Shown: positions 1 to 7,965 of the stretch, one piece after another
How positions within the stretch are numbered: the stretch's first letter is position 1
Layout: each line of letters begins with the position of its first letter
Source of the DNA: Rahnella aceris
GTDB taxonomy: Bacteria; Pseudomonadota; Gammaproteobacteria; Enterobacterales; Enterobacteriaceae
Length of the DNA stretch: 64,000 nt
Direction of reading: 5' to 3'
NCBI RefSeq assembly: GCF_011684115.1
Contig: NZ_JAADJV010000001.1
Location: forward strand, 868,001-932,000
Notes under the pieces: model-generated
What the model saw: only the letters and a program-made list of their open reading frames with translations
Told to the model about the DNA's origin: nothing
Databases searched by the model: none
Made by a program: the position numbers and the translations under genes

Positions 1-85
1 GGAAAACTTCCGCGACGCGTTCATCGAACGTCCAGTCGCCAAGCTTATCTATAGGTGCAGAAAACAGCGTATCGTGGTTTGCCAT
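1..85 (-). CDS. cmoA: CmoA N-terminus (partial, runs off the window)
   Basis: Only the first 28 codons are present, read from the ATG at 85 leftwards. They begin [18 protein letters not shown], which I recognise as the start of the carboxy-SAM synthase CmoA. That enzyme converts SAM and prephenate to carboxy-SAM, which CmoB uses to modify wobble uridine 34 of tRNA. The order yecD-yecE-yecN-cmoA on one strand is the same as in E. coli, which supports the call. The catalytic domain lies outside the window. Confidence 0.85.
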   Translation of the reverse strand, partial: MANHDTLFSAPIDKLGDWTFDERVAEVF

Positions 86-221
86 AGCGGTGAGTCAGGC
101 CAAAAAGAATGTGGGTAAAAAGTTGAGGGCAGATTTTAGCAGATACTGGCGCAGGCAGATACCTGCGCGCCTGGGAGTTGTTTCAAAAGGGCATCAAATC
201 TGTCTGGCAAATGTTCCGTGC

Positions 222-617
222 TCAGTCAAAGTTGAGGAATTGCGACCACGGCAGATAGATAATATTGATCACCACCATCAGCACCAGAGAAATATAGGTG
301 GCAGCCATGCCATTACGGCGCCAGGCAAATTCGCGGTTTTTCAGCCCGTAATAATGGAATAACCGGCCGAGGATCAGTAACAGGCCGCAGGCGTGTACAG
401 TCCATATCGCCGCGCCGTTCATTTCCATATACAACAATAATAAACAGCCAATCGGCAGATATTCTACAGCGTTGCCGTGTACACGTATGGCGGTTTGTAA
501 TTCGTAGGATCCGCCGTCGCCGGTGGCGATACGGTATTGCATCCGCAGACGGACAACATCGAAAGAGAGTTTGATCAAAAGTATGGCGGCAAGCACGACA
601 TATAACGCGCTAATCAT
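222..617 (-). CDS. yecN: MAPEG-family inner-membrane protein YecN
   Basis: A 131-residue hydrophobic protein with about four membrane segments, resembling E. coli YecN over its whole length (start MISALYVVL, then FDVVRLRMQYR and IRVHGNAVEY). MAPEG proteins include glutathione-dependent detoxification enzymes, but no substrate is known to me for YecN. I chose the ATG at 617, preceded by AAGGAAG. An in-frame start 27 codons upstream would add a non-hydrophobic extension not seen in the family. It lies between yecE and cmoA in the conserved order. Confidence 0.85.
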   Translation of the reverse strand: MISALYVVLAAILLIKLSFDVVRLRMQYRIATGDGGSYELQTAIRVHGNAVEYLPIGCLLLLYMEMNGAAIWTVHACGLLLILGRLFHYYGLKNREFAWRRNGMAATYISLVLMVVINIIYLPWSQFLNFD

Positions 618-728
618 GATGACTTCCTTGGTTATTCCCTGTATCCCGGCGGAACAGCACTGATTTTCCGCTGCGTAGCCATGATAACGGGAAGGCATAA
701 AACTGTCGTCAGAAAAACCTGAATATTC

Positions 729-1547
729 TTAGAACAACGCATCCTGCTCCGGCCAGTCCGGCGCGGGCTGGACCGAAGGAATGTGCTGACGCAGATCCTG
801 CCACAGGTAGCGTGCCTGCTGGGGCGCGTCGGAACAATCGGGCGTATGAATAAACAGATACGGTGACAATCCCTGTGATTGCCAGTCGTTGAGTTTTGCA
901 ATCCACTGGCCGAAAAGTGGACGGTTTGCCTCAAGACTGTCGCCGCCGATAAAGCGGACAATCGGGCGGGAGGATGTCGCCAGCGCGTGCAGCGGCAGTA
1001 TCGGTTTTTTGCGTTTGGCTTCGAGCACCGCTTCGGTGGTGGAGGTTGAGCTGTGAACCGGGCGACTGTCAAGGATCGCACGATTAATGCCGCGCAGATG
1101 TAATCCCTGATTCAGCGCCCGTTCTTCCTCACCTTTATTGAAGAAATCCGCATGGCGCACTTCAACGCCGTAATCGAAACCGGCGGGCAGGGCATCAAGA
1201 AATTGCCACAGGCGATCAAGATGTACGGGCGCAAATGCGGCAGGAAGTTGCAGCCAGAGCTGGCCGATGCGTTCACCGAGCGGTTCGAGTGTGCGGTAAA
1301 ACATATCGACGTCTTCCTGACAATTCGCCAGTGCGGCTTTATGGCTGATGATGGAAGGAAATTTGAAACAAAAACGAAAGGTCTCCGGCGTCATGTCGCG
1401 CCAGCGCATCACCACATCCTGTTTGGGCAGGGCGTAAAAAGTCGTGTTGCCTTCGACACAATTGAAGTACCGCGCGTAATCCGCCAGATCACGTAAACCC
1501 ATCTTTGCCCAGGCGCTGTGATGCCATTGCGGTAAACCAATATACAT
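729..1547 (-). CDS. yecE: DUF72 family protein YecE
   Basis: A 272-residue DUF72 protein, the usual length. The family is predicted to fold as a TIM barrel, and its biochemical function is not established. Recognisable parts are MYIGLPQWHHSAW at the start, the FYALP segment near residue 37, FCFKFP near 60 and FIHTPD near 235. The ATG at 1547 is preceded by GGGAG at good spacing. It is 83 bp downstream of yecD, but a terminator between them suggests partly separate transcription. Confidence 0.85.
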   Translation of the reverse strand: MYIGLPQWHHSAWAKMGLRDLADYARYFNCVEGNTTFYALPKQDVVMRWRDMTPETFRFCFKFPSIISHKAALANCQEDVDMFYRTLEPLGERIGQLWLQLPAAFAPVHLDRLWQFLDALPAGFDYGVEVRHADFFNKGEEERALNQGLHLRGINRAILDSRPVHSSTSTTEAVLEAKRKKPILPLHALATSSRPIVRFIGGDSLEANRPLFGQWIAKLNDWQSQGLSPYLFIHTPDCSDAPQQARYLWQDLRQHIPSVQPAPDWPEQDALF

Positions 1548-1576
1548 ATCGATGCTCCCTTTTCCGGGCCAAATCC

Positions 1577-1607
1577 CAAATAAAACGCCGCCTCAGCGGG
1601 CGGCGTT
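1577..1607 (-). terminator. Rho-independent terminator after yecD
   Basis: Perfect 9-bp stem AACGCCGCC (1584-1592) / GGCGGCGTT (1599-1607) with a 6-nt loop. Read on the minus strand it is followed by TTTTATTT. It lies just past the yecD stop and before the yecE start. Confidence 0.75.
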
Positions 1608-1630
1608 CAGGCATGAAAATCAGGGTAACG

Positions 1631-2206
1631 TTACTCTGGCAACGCGGCAAGCACTTCGGCAGTGGAACGGACACGGCTGATACGCGGGAAAATAAACTGC
1701 ATGCTGGACTGATGATGGTCATTGTTGTGTGCGCTGCACGCATCTTCTGCGATCACCAGTTCATAGCCATGTTCCCAGGCATTACGGGCCGTAGATTCCA
1801 CGCCGATGTTGGTGGAAATACCGGCAAGCACGATGCTTTTAATGCCGCGGCGACGCAGTTGTAAATCCAGATCGGTGCCGTAAAACGCGCCCCACTGACG
1901 TTTGATCACCAGCAGATCGCTGTCGGTTACGCCCAGTTGTTCCGGGAATTCCCACCAGCTTGCCGGTAAACCGCCTTCCGGCGCAGCCGCAGGGACATCA
2001 ACCGGTTGTTTCAGCGCTTCGTCAAAAGAGTCAGACCAGCCCACGCGCACCATGACGACCGGCGCACCCAGTTTACGGAAACGGGTTGCCAGTTCAGTGG
2101 CATTATCCAGCACCTGCTGTGCGGTGTGCGGGCCGCCTGCGAACGGTAAAATTCCTTTCTGTAAGTCAATCAGTACCAGCGCGGTGTTTTTTGGATCAAG
2201 TTTCAT
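1631..2206 (-). CDS. yecD: Isochorismatase-like hydrolase YecD
   Basis: A 191-residue isochorismatase/cysteine-hydrolase fold protein. The N-terminal acidic residue is Asp14 in VLIDLQKG and the conserved lysine is probably Lys102. The position that holds the nucleophilic cysteine in most amidase-type members is Gly135 in [10 protein letters not shown]. From memory E. coli YecD and the vinyl-ether hydrolases related to PhzD also lack this cysteine, so it is not a thiol amidohydrolase. The physiological substrate is unknown. Start ATG at 2206, preceded by GGGAGC. Confidence 0.85.
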   Translation of the reverse strand: MKLDPKNTALVLIDLQKGILPFAGGPHTAQQVLDNATELATRFRKLGAPVVMVRVGWSDSFDEALKQPVDVPAAAPEGGLPASWWEFPEQLGVTDSDLLVIKRQWGAFYGTDLDLQLRRRGIKSIVLAGISTNIGVESTARNAWEHGYELVIAEDACSAHNNDHHQSSMQFIFPRISRVRSTAEVLAALPE

Positions 2207-2541
2207 GTTTAGCTCCCGGTTTTCAAAATGGGTAATGAGAGAAAGGAATCATTTAGTGCGTGTACAAAGGGGATTGCGTGAGTCTATGCTAGCGCGGGGA
2301 GCAAAAAGATATAATTTTGTTAAATTATGTGTAGCCAGCAACACGAGTGAATTTCCGCGCCAGCGTTGACGTGTTCGCACTTATCCTTCGCCGGAAATTC
2401 CTTTATAATAGCCGCCTTTTTTCGACCTGAATAAAACCCATTCCGTGCGCTGCTGAGTTTTGCGGCGGGCGACCAGAGTCAATAACCGTTTCTGTGCCTG
2501 TGAGCCATGAGGCCGGGTAGTGGGATCAAAAGGATACCGTT
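2207..2541. promoter_or_regulatory. yecD/aspS divergent intergenic region
   Basis: This 335-bp gap separates the divergently read yecD and aspS. The clearest element is a TATAAT hexamer at 2404-2409 on the plus strand. A weak -35 (TTATCC, 2381-2386) sits 17 bp upstream, a plausible aspS promoter with a transcript leader of about 120 nt. An AT-rich stretch near 2310-2330 may hold the yecD promoter. I see no convincing small gene or riboswitch here. Confidence 0.5.
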
Positions 2542-4338
2542 ATGCGTACTGTATATTGTGGAAAACTGAATGCGTCCAATGTGGGCCAGGAAGTAACATT
2601 GTGTGGCTGGGTTAACCGTCGCCGCGATTTGGGTGGTTTGATTTTCATCGATATGCGTGACCGCGAAGGCATCGTTCAGGTTTTCTTCGACCCCGATCAG
2701 GCAGAAGCCTACAAGCTGGCGTCTGAACTGCGTAACGAGTTCTGCATCCAGTTAACCGGCACCGTGCGTGCACGTCCGGAAAGCCAGTTCAATAAAGACA
2801 TGGCGACCGGTGAAGTGGAAGTGTTCGCCAGTAATCTGAACATTATCAACCGTTCAGAATCGCTGCCGCTGGACTCCAACCACGTCAACACTGAAGAAGC
2901 GCGTCTAAAATACCGCTATCTGGATTTGCGTCGCCCTGAAATGGCTAACCGCCTGAAAGCGCGTGCAAAAATCACCAGCTTCGTACGCCGTTTCATGGAC
3001 AGCCATGACTTCCTCGACATCGAAACTCCGATGCTGACCAAAGCTACACCGGAAGGCGCGCGTGACTATCTGGTGCCAAGCCGTGTGCACAAAGGTAAGT
3101 TCTACGCCTTGCCGCAGTCTCCTCAGCTGTTCAAACAACTGCTGATGATGTCTGGTTTTGATCGTTATTATCAGATCGTAAAATGCTTCCGTGACGAAGA
3201 TTTACGTGCTGACCGTCAGCCTGAATTCACCCAGATCGATGTGGAAACCTCTTTCATGAGCGCCGAACAAGTGCGCGAAGTGATGGAGAAACTGGCCCGT
3301 GAACTGTGGCAGGAAGTGAAAGGCGTGGATCTGGGCGACTTCCCGATCATGACCTTCGCAGAGGCCATGCGTCGCTACGGTTCTGATAAACCGGACCTGC
3401 GCAACCCGATGGAAATGATGGATGTTGCGGACCTGATGAAAAACATCGAGTTCAAAGTGTTTGCTGATCCGGCCAACGATCCGAAAGGCCGCGTGGCTGC
3501 ATTGCGCGTTCCGGGCGGTGCCTCCCTGAGCCGTAAACAAATTGACGAATACGCCAAATTCATCGAAATCTACGGTGCGAAAGGCCTGGCTTATATCAAA
3601 GTGAATGAAGTGGCGAAAGGCCTGGAAGGTATCCAGAGCCCGGTGGCTAAATTCCTGAATGAAGAACTGCTGGCTGCCCTGATCGCACGCACTGGTGCAC
3701 AGGATGGCGACATGATCTTCTTCGGCGCAGCCAGCGCGAAGATTGTGACTGACGCGATTGGCGCACTGCGCCTTAAAGTCGGCCGTGACCTGAAAATCAC
3801 TAAAGAAGACATGTGGGCTCCGCTGTGGGTGATCGACTTCCCGATGTTTGAAGACACTGACGAAGGCGGCCTGAGCGCTATGCACCACCCGTTCACTGCA
3901 CCAAAAGACATGAGCGCAGAAGAACTGGCAGCGAACCCGGTTTCCGCTATCGCTAACGCCTACGACATGGTGATCAACGGCTACGAAGTGGGCGGCGGTT
4001 CTGTGCGTATTCACCGCAGCGAAATGCAGCAGACCGTGTTCAGCATTCTGGGTATTAACGAGCACGAACAGCGCGAGAAATTCGGCTTCCTGCTCGACGC
4101 CCTGAAATACGGTACGCCTCCGCACGCCGGTCTGGCATTTGGTCTCGATCGTCTGGTGATGTTGCTGACCGGCACGGATAACATCCGTGACGTGATCGCC
4201 TTCCCGAAAACTACCGCTGCGGCGTGTCTGATGACCGAAGCGCCAAGTTTTGCCAACCCTGCGTCGCTGCTGGAACTGGGCATTGCGGTTGTGGCGAAAA
4301 AAGAAGTGACACCAGACACAAATACAGAGAATAACTAA
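2542..4338 (+). CDS. aspS: Aspartyl-tRNA synthetase
   Basis: A 598-residue class II aminoacyl-tRNA synthetase that charges tRNA-Asp in the cytosol. The N-terminal OB-fold anticodon-binding domain (about 1-110) is followed by the catalytic core with motif 2 ([18 protein letters not shown], near 215-235). A bacterial GAD insertion occupies roughly 290-420, and the C-terminal motif 3 is GLAFGLDR near 530. The length matches the E. coli enzyme. It is the first gene of an aspS-nudB-yebC-ruvC run; its stop overlaps the nudB start. Confidence 0.98.
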   Translation: MRTVYCGKLNASNVGQEVTLCGWVNRRRDLGGLIFIDMRDREGIVQVFFDPDQAEAYKLASELRNEFCIQLTGTVRARPESQFNKDMATGEVEVFASNLNIINRSESLPLDSNHVNTEEARLKYRYLDLRRPEMANRLKARAKITSFVRRFMDSHDFLDIETPMLTKATPEGARDYLVPSRVHKGKFYALPQSPQLFKQLLMMSGFDRYYQIVKCFRDEDLRADRQPEFTQIDVETSFMSAEQVREVMEKLARELWQEVKGVDLGDFPIMTFAEAMRRYGSDKPDLRNPMEMMDVADLMKNIEFKVFADPANDPKGRVAALRVPGGASLSRKQIDEYAKFIEIYGAKGLAYIKVNEVAKGLEGIQSPVAKFLNEELLAALIARTGAQDGDMIFFGAASAKIVTDAIGALRLKVGRDLKITKEDMWAPLWVIDFPMFEDTDEGGLSAMHHPFTAPKDMSAEELAANPVSAIANAYDMVINGYEVGGGSVRIHRSEMQQTVFSILGINEHEQREKFGFLLDALKYGTPPHAGLAFGLDRLVMLLTGTDNIRDVIAFPKTTAAACLMTEAPSFANPASLLELGIAVVAKKEVTPDTNTENN

Positions 4339-4784
4339 TGAGCTATAAGCGTCCTGAGTCGATACTGTGCGTCATCTACGCCAGAAACACCGGCAGGGTG
4401 CTGATGCTTCAACGAAAGGATGACCCGAATTTCTGGCAGTCGGTGACCGGCAGTCTGGAAGACGGGGAATCCCCAAATCAAACCACGCAGCGTGAAGTCA
4501 TGGAAGAGGTCGGTATCGACATTGCAGGTGAAAACCTGACTCTGCAGGACTGCCATCGCTGCGAGGACTTTGAAATATTTGCGCATTTGCGCCATCGCTA
4601 TGCTCCCGGTGTGACCCGCAATAAAGAACATTGGTTCTGTCTGGCGTTACCCGACGAGCGTGATGTGGTTCTCACCGAACATCATGCGTACCGGTGGCTC
4701 GATAAACTGGCAGCGGCAGCGCTGACAGTCTCCCCGAGCAACCAGCAGGCGATTGAAGAATTTGTAAACTATTCGGTCTGTTAA
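4338..4784 (+). CDS. nudB: Dihydroneopterin triphosphate diphosphatase (Nudix)
   Basis: A 148-residue Nudix hydrolase that removes pyrophosphate from dihydroneopterin triphosphate, an early step of folate synthesis. The complete Nudix box runs from Gly38 to about residue 60, with Glu44, Arg52, Glu53, Glu56 and Glu57 in the metal-binding positions. The start ATG shares one base with the aspS stop (TAATG), so translation is probably coupled. Gene order aspS-nudB-yebC-ruvC is the common enterobacterial one. Confidence 0.95.
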   Translation: MSYKRPESILCVIYARNTGRVLMLQRKDDPNFWQSVTGSLEDGESPNQTTQREVMEEVGIDIAGENLTLQDCHRCEDFEIFAHLRHRYAPGVTRNKEHWFCLALPDERDVVLTEHHAYRWLDKLAAAALTVSPSNQQAIEEFVNYSVC

Positions 4785-4809
4785 GACTTTAGACTTTTTG
4801 GAGATATTT

Positions 4810-5553
4810 ATGGCAGGTCACAGTAAGTGGGCCAATACCAAGCACCGCAAAGCGGCGCAAGATTCTAAACGCGGCAAAATTTTTACCAAAATCATTCGTG
4901 AGCTGGTTACCGCTGCGCGTCTGGGTGGTGGCGATGCGGGTTCAAACCCACGTCTGCGTGCGGCTATCGATAAAGCGCTGTCCAACAACATGACCCGCGA
5001 TACCCTCAACCGGGCTATCGCACGTGGCGTGGGCGGTGACGAAGACACCAACATGGAAACCATCATTTATGAAGGTTACGGTCCTGGCGGTTCAGCCATC
5101 ATGGTTGAATGTCTGAGTGATAACCGCAACCGTACCGTGGCAGAAGTGCGTCATGCCTTCACCAAAACCGGTGGCAATTTGGGTACTGACGGTTCCGTGG
5201 CTTATCTGTTCTCCAAAAAAGGCGTGATCACTTTCGCTCCTGGTCTGGATGAAGACGTGCTGATGGAAGCCGCGCTTGAAGCGGGTGCTGAAGACATCAT
5301 TTCTTACGATGATGGCGCTATCGATGTGTTCACTGCCTGGGAAAATCTGGGCGAAGTGAAAGACGCGCTGGAAGCCGCCGGTTACAAAGCTGATTCCGCT
5401 GAAGTCACGATGATCCCATCGACCAAAGCCGACATGGATGCAGAAACTGCACCTAAACTGTTGCGCCTGATCGACATGCTGGAAGATTGTGACGATGTGC
5501 AGGAGGTTTACCACAACGGTGAAATCTCCGACGAGATCGCAGAAACCCTGTAA
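4810..5553 (+). CDS. yebC: YebC/TACO1-family translation/transcription factor
   Basis: A 247-residue YebC protein beginning [18 protein letters not shown], the family hallmark. YebC proteins have been described as DNA-binding regulators and, more recently, as ribosome-associated factors that help synthesis of difficult peptide stretches; which role applies here cannot be read from sequence. The start at 4810 is preferred over the in-frame ATG at 4798, because GGAG lies just before it and the family begins MAGHSKW. It is followed 108 bp later by ruvC. Confidence 0.95.
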   Translation: MAGHSKWANTKHRKAAQDSKRGKIFTKIIRELVTAARLGGGDAGSNPRLRAAIDKALSNNMTRDTLNRAIARGVGGDEDTNMETIIYEGYGPGGSAIMVECLSDNRNRTVAEVRHAFTKTGGNLGTDGSVAYLFSKKGVITFAPGLDEDVLMEAALEAGAEDIISYDDGAIDVFTAWENLGEVKDALEAAGYKADSAEVTMIPSTKADMDAETAPKLLRLIDMLEDCDDVQEVYHNGEISDEIAETL

Positions 5554-5563
5554 TCTCAGTGCC

Positions 5564-5582
5564 GCCGGTGGCTACCACCGGC
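5564..5582. repeat. Stem-loop between yebC and ruvC
   Basis: Perfect 8-bp inverted repeat GCCGGTGG / CCACCGGC with a 3-nt loop, starting 10 nt after the yebC stop. No T-run follows, so it is more likely an RNA-processing or stability element than a terminator. Confidence 0.5.
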
Positions 5583-5661
5583 TGGCTATCCTGTTGTCCC
5601 TCAGCAGTTTATACTCTCCCCAACTTTCCAAAAAAACGACAACACAAGGCGTTGACTGGCT

Positions 5662-6183
5662 ATGGCTATTATTCTGGGGATCGACCCCGGTTCGCGTATT
5701 ACCGGCTATGGCATTATCCGCCAGACAGGGCGTCAGCTCAGCTATCTCGGCAGCGGCTGTATCCGCACCGTGGTGGACGATATGCCGGGACGTCTGAAAC
5801 TGATTTACGCCGGTGTGTCGGAAATCATTACGCAATTTCAGCCTGATTTTTTTGCCATCGAATCCGTGTTTATGGCGAAGAACGCCGACTCCGCGTTAAA
5901 GCTCGGGCAGGCACGCGGTGCGGCAATTGTCGCTGCTGTCAATCAGGATCTGCCGGTGTTTGAGTATGCGGCGAGGCAGGTCAAACAGACCGTCGTCGGT
6001 ACCGGTGCGGCAGAAAAAGCGCAGGTTCAGCATATGGTGCGGTCAATCCTGAAATTACCGGCTAACCCGCAGGCCGATGCCGCCGATGCGCTGGCAATTG
6101 CCATAACGCATTGTCATATGAGTCAGAATGCTATCCGGCTCAGCAGTGACAAATTACAGATGGCGCGCGGACGGATGCGATAG
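5662..6183 (+). CDS. ruvC: Holliday junction resolvase RuvC
   Basis: A 173-residue endonuclease that cleaves Holliday junctions during recombinational repair, acting with the RuvAB motor. The RNase H-like fold carries the acidic active site: Asp8 in LGIDPGSR, a glutamate in FAIESVFM near residue 67, and two aspartates in [10 protein letters not shown] near 140. The length matches E. coli. It is separated from ruvA by an 87-bp gap containing the LexA-type palindrome, so the SOS control is directed at ruvAB rather than ruvC. Confidence 0.98.
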   Translation: MAIILGIDPGSRITGYGIIRQTGRQLSYLGSGCIRTVVDDMPGRLKLIYAGVSEIITQFQPDFFAIESVFMAKNADSALKLGQARGAAIVAAVNQDLPVFEYAARQVKQTVVGTGAAEKAQVQHMVRSILKLPANPQADAADALAIAITHCHMSQNAIRLSSDKLQMARGRMR

Positions 6184-6200
6184 ACGCCGCAAGTCCATTA

Positions 6201-6226
6201 GGCTGGATATCCATCCAGCCTTTTTT
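6201..6226 (+). promoter_or_regulatory. LexA (SOS) box of ruvAB, doubling as a terminator-like hairpin
   Basis: The 20-bp palindrome GGCTGGATATCCATCCAGCC (6201-6220) fits the LexA rule CTG-N10-CAG and resembles the E. coli ruvAB operator as I remember it. TATGAT/TATAAA sequences at about 6226-6236 provide the -10 region just downstream. The same palindrome forms an 8-bp stem followed by six Ts, so it could also terminate ruvC transcripts. Confidence 0.85.
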
Positions 6227-6270
6227 ATGATATAAACATCGCTGCTTTTGACCTGATAAGGAAAATGAAC

Positions 6271-6885
6271 GTGATAGGCAGACTACGAGGCATTATTCTG
6301 GAAAAACAGCCCCCTTTGGTGCTGCTTGAAACCAACGGCGTGGGCTATGAAGTGCATATGCCGATGACCTGTTTTTATGAATTGCCGGAACTGGGTCAGG
6401 AAGCTATCATCTTCACGCAATTTATCGTCCGTGAAGATGCCCAGTTGCTCTACGGATTTAACGATAAACAAGAGCGCGCGCTGTTCCGCGAGCTGATTAA
6501 AGTCAACGGCGTTGGGCCGAAGCTGGCGCTGGCGATTCTGTCAGGCATGTCGGCGCAGCAGTTTGTCAGTGCGGTAGAAAAGGAAGAAATCACCGCATTA
6601 ATTAAGTTACCTGGCGTCGGTAAGAAAACCGCAGAACGCCTGGTCGTCGAAATGAAAGACCGGTTTAAAGGATTAAACGGTGATCTATTTAACAATCATA
6701 CTGATATCACGCTACCTGCATCGGCGTCGAAAGCTAAAGAATCTGACGCCGAAGGCGAAGCCGTTGCAGCCCTGATATCCCTCGGATATAAACCACCGGA
6801 AGCCAGCCGCATGATCAGCAAGGTGGCCAAATCGGGCGCAGAATCTGAAACGTTGATTAGAGAAGCGCTGCGCGCAGCGCTGTGA
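6271..6885 (+). CDS. ruvA: Holliday junction DNA helicase subunit RuvA
   Basis: RuvA binds the four-way junction as a tetramer and loads the RuvB motor. It has an N-terminal OB fold (1-62), a helix-hairpin-helix domain ([14 protein letters not shown] and [12 protein letters not shown], about 65-145), and a flexible linker. The C-terminal RuvB-contacting domain ends [10 protein letters not shown] favour the GTG at 6271 (MIGRLRG) because AAGGA lies about 8 nt before it and the family begins this way. The ATG at 6265 would add two residues. It is followed 8 nt later by ruvB. Confidence 0.95.
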   Translation: MIGRLRGIILEKQPPLVLLETNGVGYEVHMPMTCFYELPELGQEAIIFTQFIVREDAQLLYGFNDKQERALFRELIKVNGVGPKLALAILSGMSAQQFVSAVEKEEITALIKLPGVGKKTAERLVVEMKDRFKGLNGDLFNNHTDITLPASASKAKESDAEGEAVAALISLGYKPPEASRMISKVAKSGAESETLIREALRAAL

Positions 6886-6893
6886 GGTAAACG

Positions 6894-7901
6894 ATGATTG
6901 AAGCTGACCGCCTGATTTCTTCCGAAGTTTTCAGTGAAGAAGAGGTCATTGACCGTGCGATCCGCCCGAAGTTGCTCAGCGAATACGTTGGACAGCCGCA
7001 TGTGCGTTCGCAAATGGAAATCTTTATTCAGGCGGCTAAGCAACGCAAAGATGCGCTCGATCACCTGTTGATTTTCGGACCGCCGGGACTGGGTAAAACC
7101 ACGCTGGCCAACATCGTGGCGAACGAGATGGGCGTGAATTTACGTACCACGTCGGGGCCGGTGCTGGAAAAAGCCGGTGATCTGGCCGCGATGCTGACCA
7201 ACCTCGAGCCGCATGATGTGCTTTTTATTGATGAAATCCACCGTCTCTCACCGGTCGTCGAAGAAATTCTCTATCCGGCGATGGAAGACTATCAGCTGGA
7301 TATCATGATTGGTGAAGGTCCTGCGGCACGCTCCATCAAACTCGATTTACCGCCGTTTACCCTGATTGGTGCGACGACCCGCGCCGGTTCCCTGACGTCA
7401 CCGTTACGTGACCGTTTCGGTATCGTACAGCGTCTGGAGTTCTATCAGGTGGCTGATTTGCAGCACATCGTCGGGCGTAGCGCCTCCTGCCTCGGGCTGG
7501 AGTTGTCGGAAGAGGGCGCGCATCAGATAGCCCGCCGTTCACGCGGAACGCCGCGTATCGCTAACCGCTTATTACGCCGTGTGCGTGACTTCGCGGAAGT
7601 GAAAGGCGACGGTACCATTAATGGTGATGTGGCTAACGGCGCGCTGGATATGCTGGATGTTGATGCCGAAGGTTTCGATTACATGGACCGCAAACTGTTG
7701 CTGGCCATTATCGATAAGTTCAGCGGCGGGCCGGTCGGGCTGGATAACTTAGCCGCGGCGATTGGCGAAGAGCGCGAGACGATTGAAGACGTCATCGAAC
7801 CCTTCCTGATCCAGCAGGGGTTTATTCAGCGCACACCGCGCGGGCGTATGGCGACCAATCATGCGTATAAGCATTTCGGTATTGCCAGAGAATCTGAGTA
7901 A
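6894..7901 (+). CDS. ruvB: Holliday junction branch-migration ATPase RuvB
   Basis: A 335-residue AAA+ motor that drives branch migration with RuvA. Visible motifs are Walker [10 protein letters not shown] (about residues 62-70), Walker [10 protein letters not shown] (about 110) and sensor [17 protein letters not shown] (about 155-170). The C-terminal winged-helix domain includes RGR near 318. It overlaps nothing and ends at a strong bidirectional terminator. In E. coli the znu genes lie next to ruvB; here the neighbour is a glycosidase operon instead. Confidence 0.98.
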   Translation: MIEADRLISSEVFSEEEVIDRAIRPKLLSEYVGQPHVRSQMEIFIQAAKQRKDALDHLLIFGPPGLGKTTLANIVANEMGVNLRTTSGPVLEKAGDLAAMLTNLEPHDVLFIDEIHRLSPVVEEILYPAMEDYQLDIMIGEGPAARSIKLDLPPFTLIGATTRAGSLTSPLRDRFGIVQRLEFYQVADLQHIVGRSASCLGLELSEEGAHQIARRSRGTPRIANRLLRRVRDFAEVKGDGTINGDVANGALDMLDVDAEGFDYMDRKLLLAIIDKFSGGPVGLDNLAAAIGEERETIEDVIEPFLIQQGFIQRTPRGRMATNHAYKHFGIARESE

Positions 7902-7920
7902 CAGATCTCCTGAGCATAAA

Positions 7921-7947
7921 AAAACGGACGCCCTGAGCGTCCGTTTT
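7921..7947. terminator. Bidirectional terminator between ruvB and the GH3 gene
   Basis: Perfect 11-bp stem AAAACGGACGC (7921-7931) / GCGTCCGTTTT (7937-7947), loop CCTGA. The A-run and T-run flanks make it work in both directions, fitting the convergent genes. Confidence 0.9.
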
Positions 7948-7965
7948 GCTTTCCCTCATCAGGTA

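Noticed and set aside
3202..4125. Long open frame antisense to aspS
   Set aside because: Histidine- and phenylalanine-rich translation typical of the reverse strand of a highly expressed gene; aspS explains the region fully.
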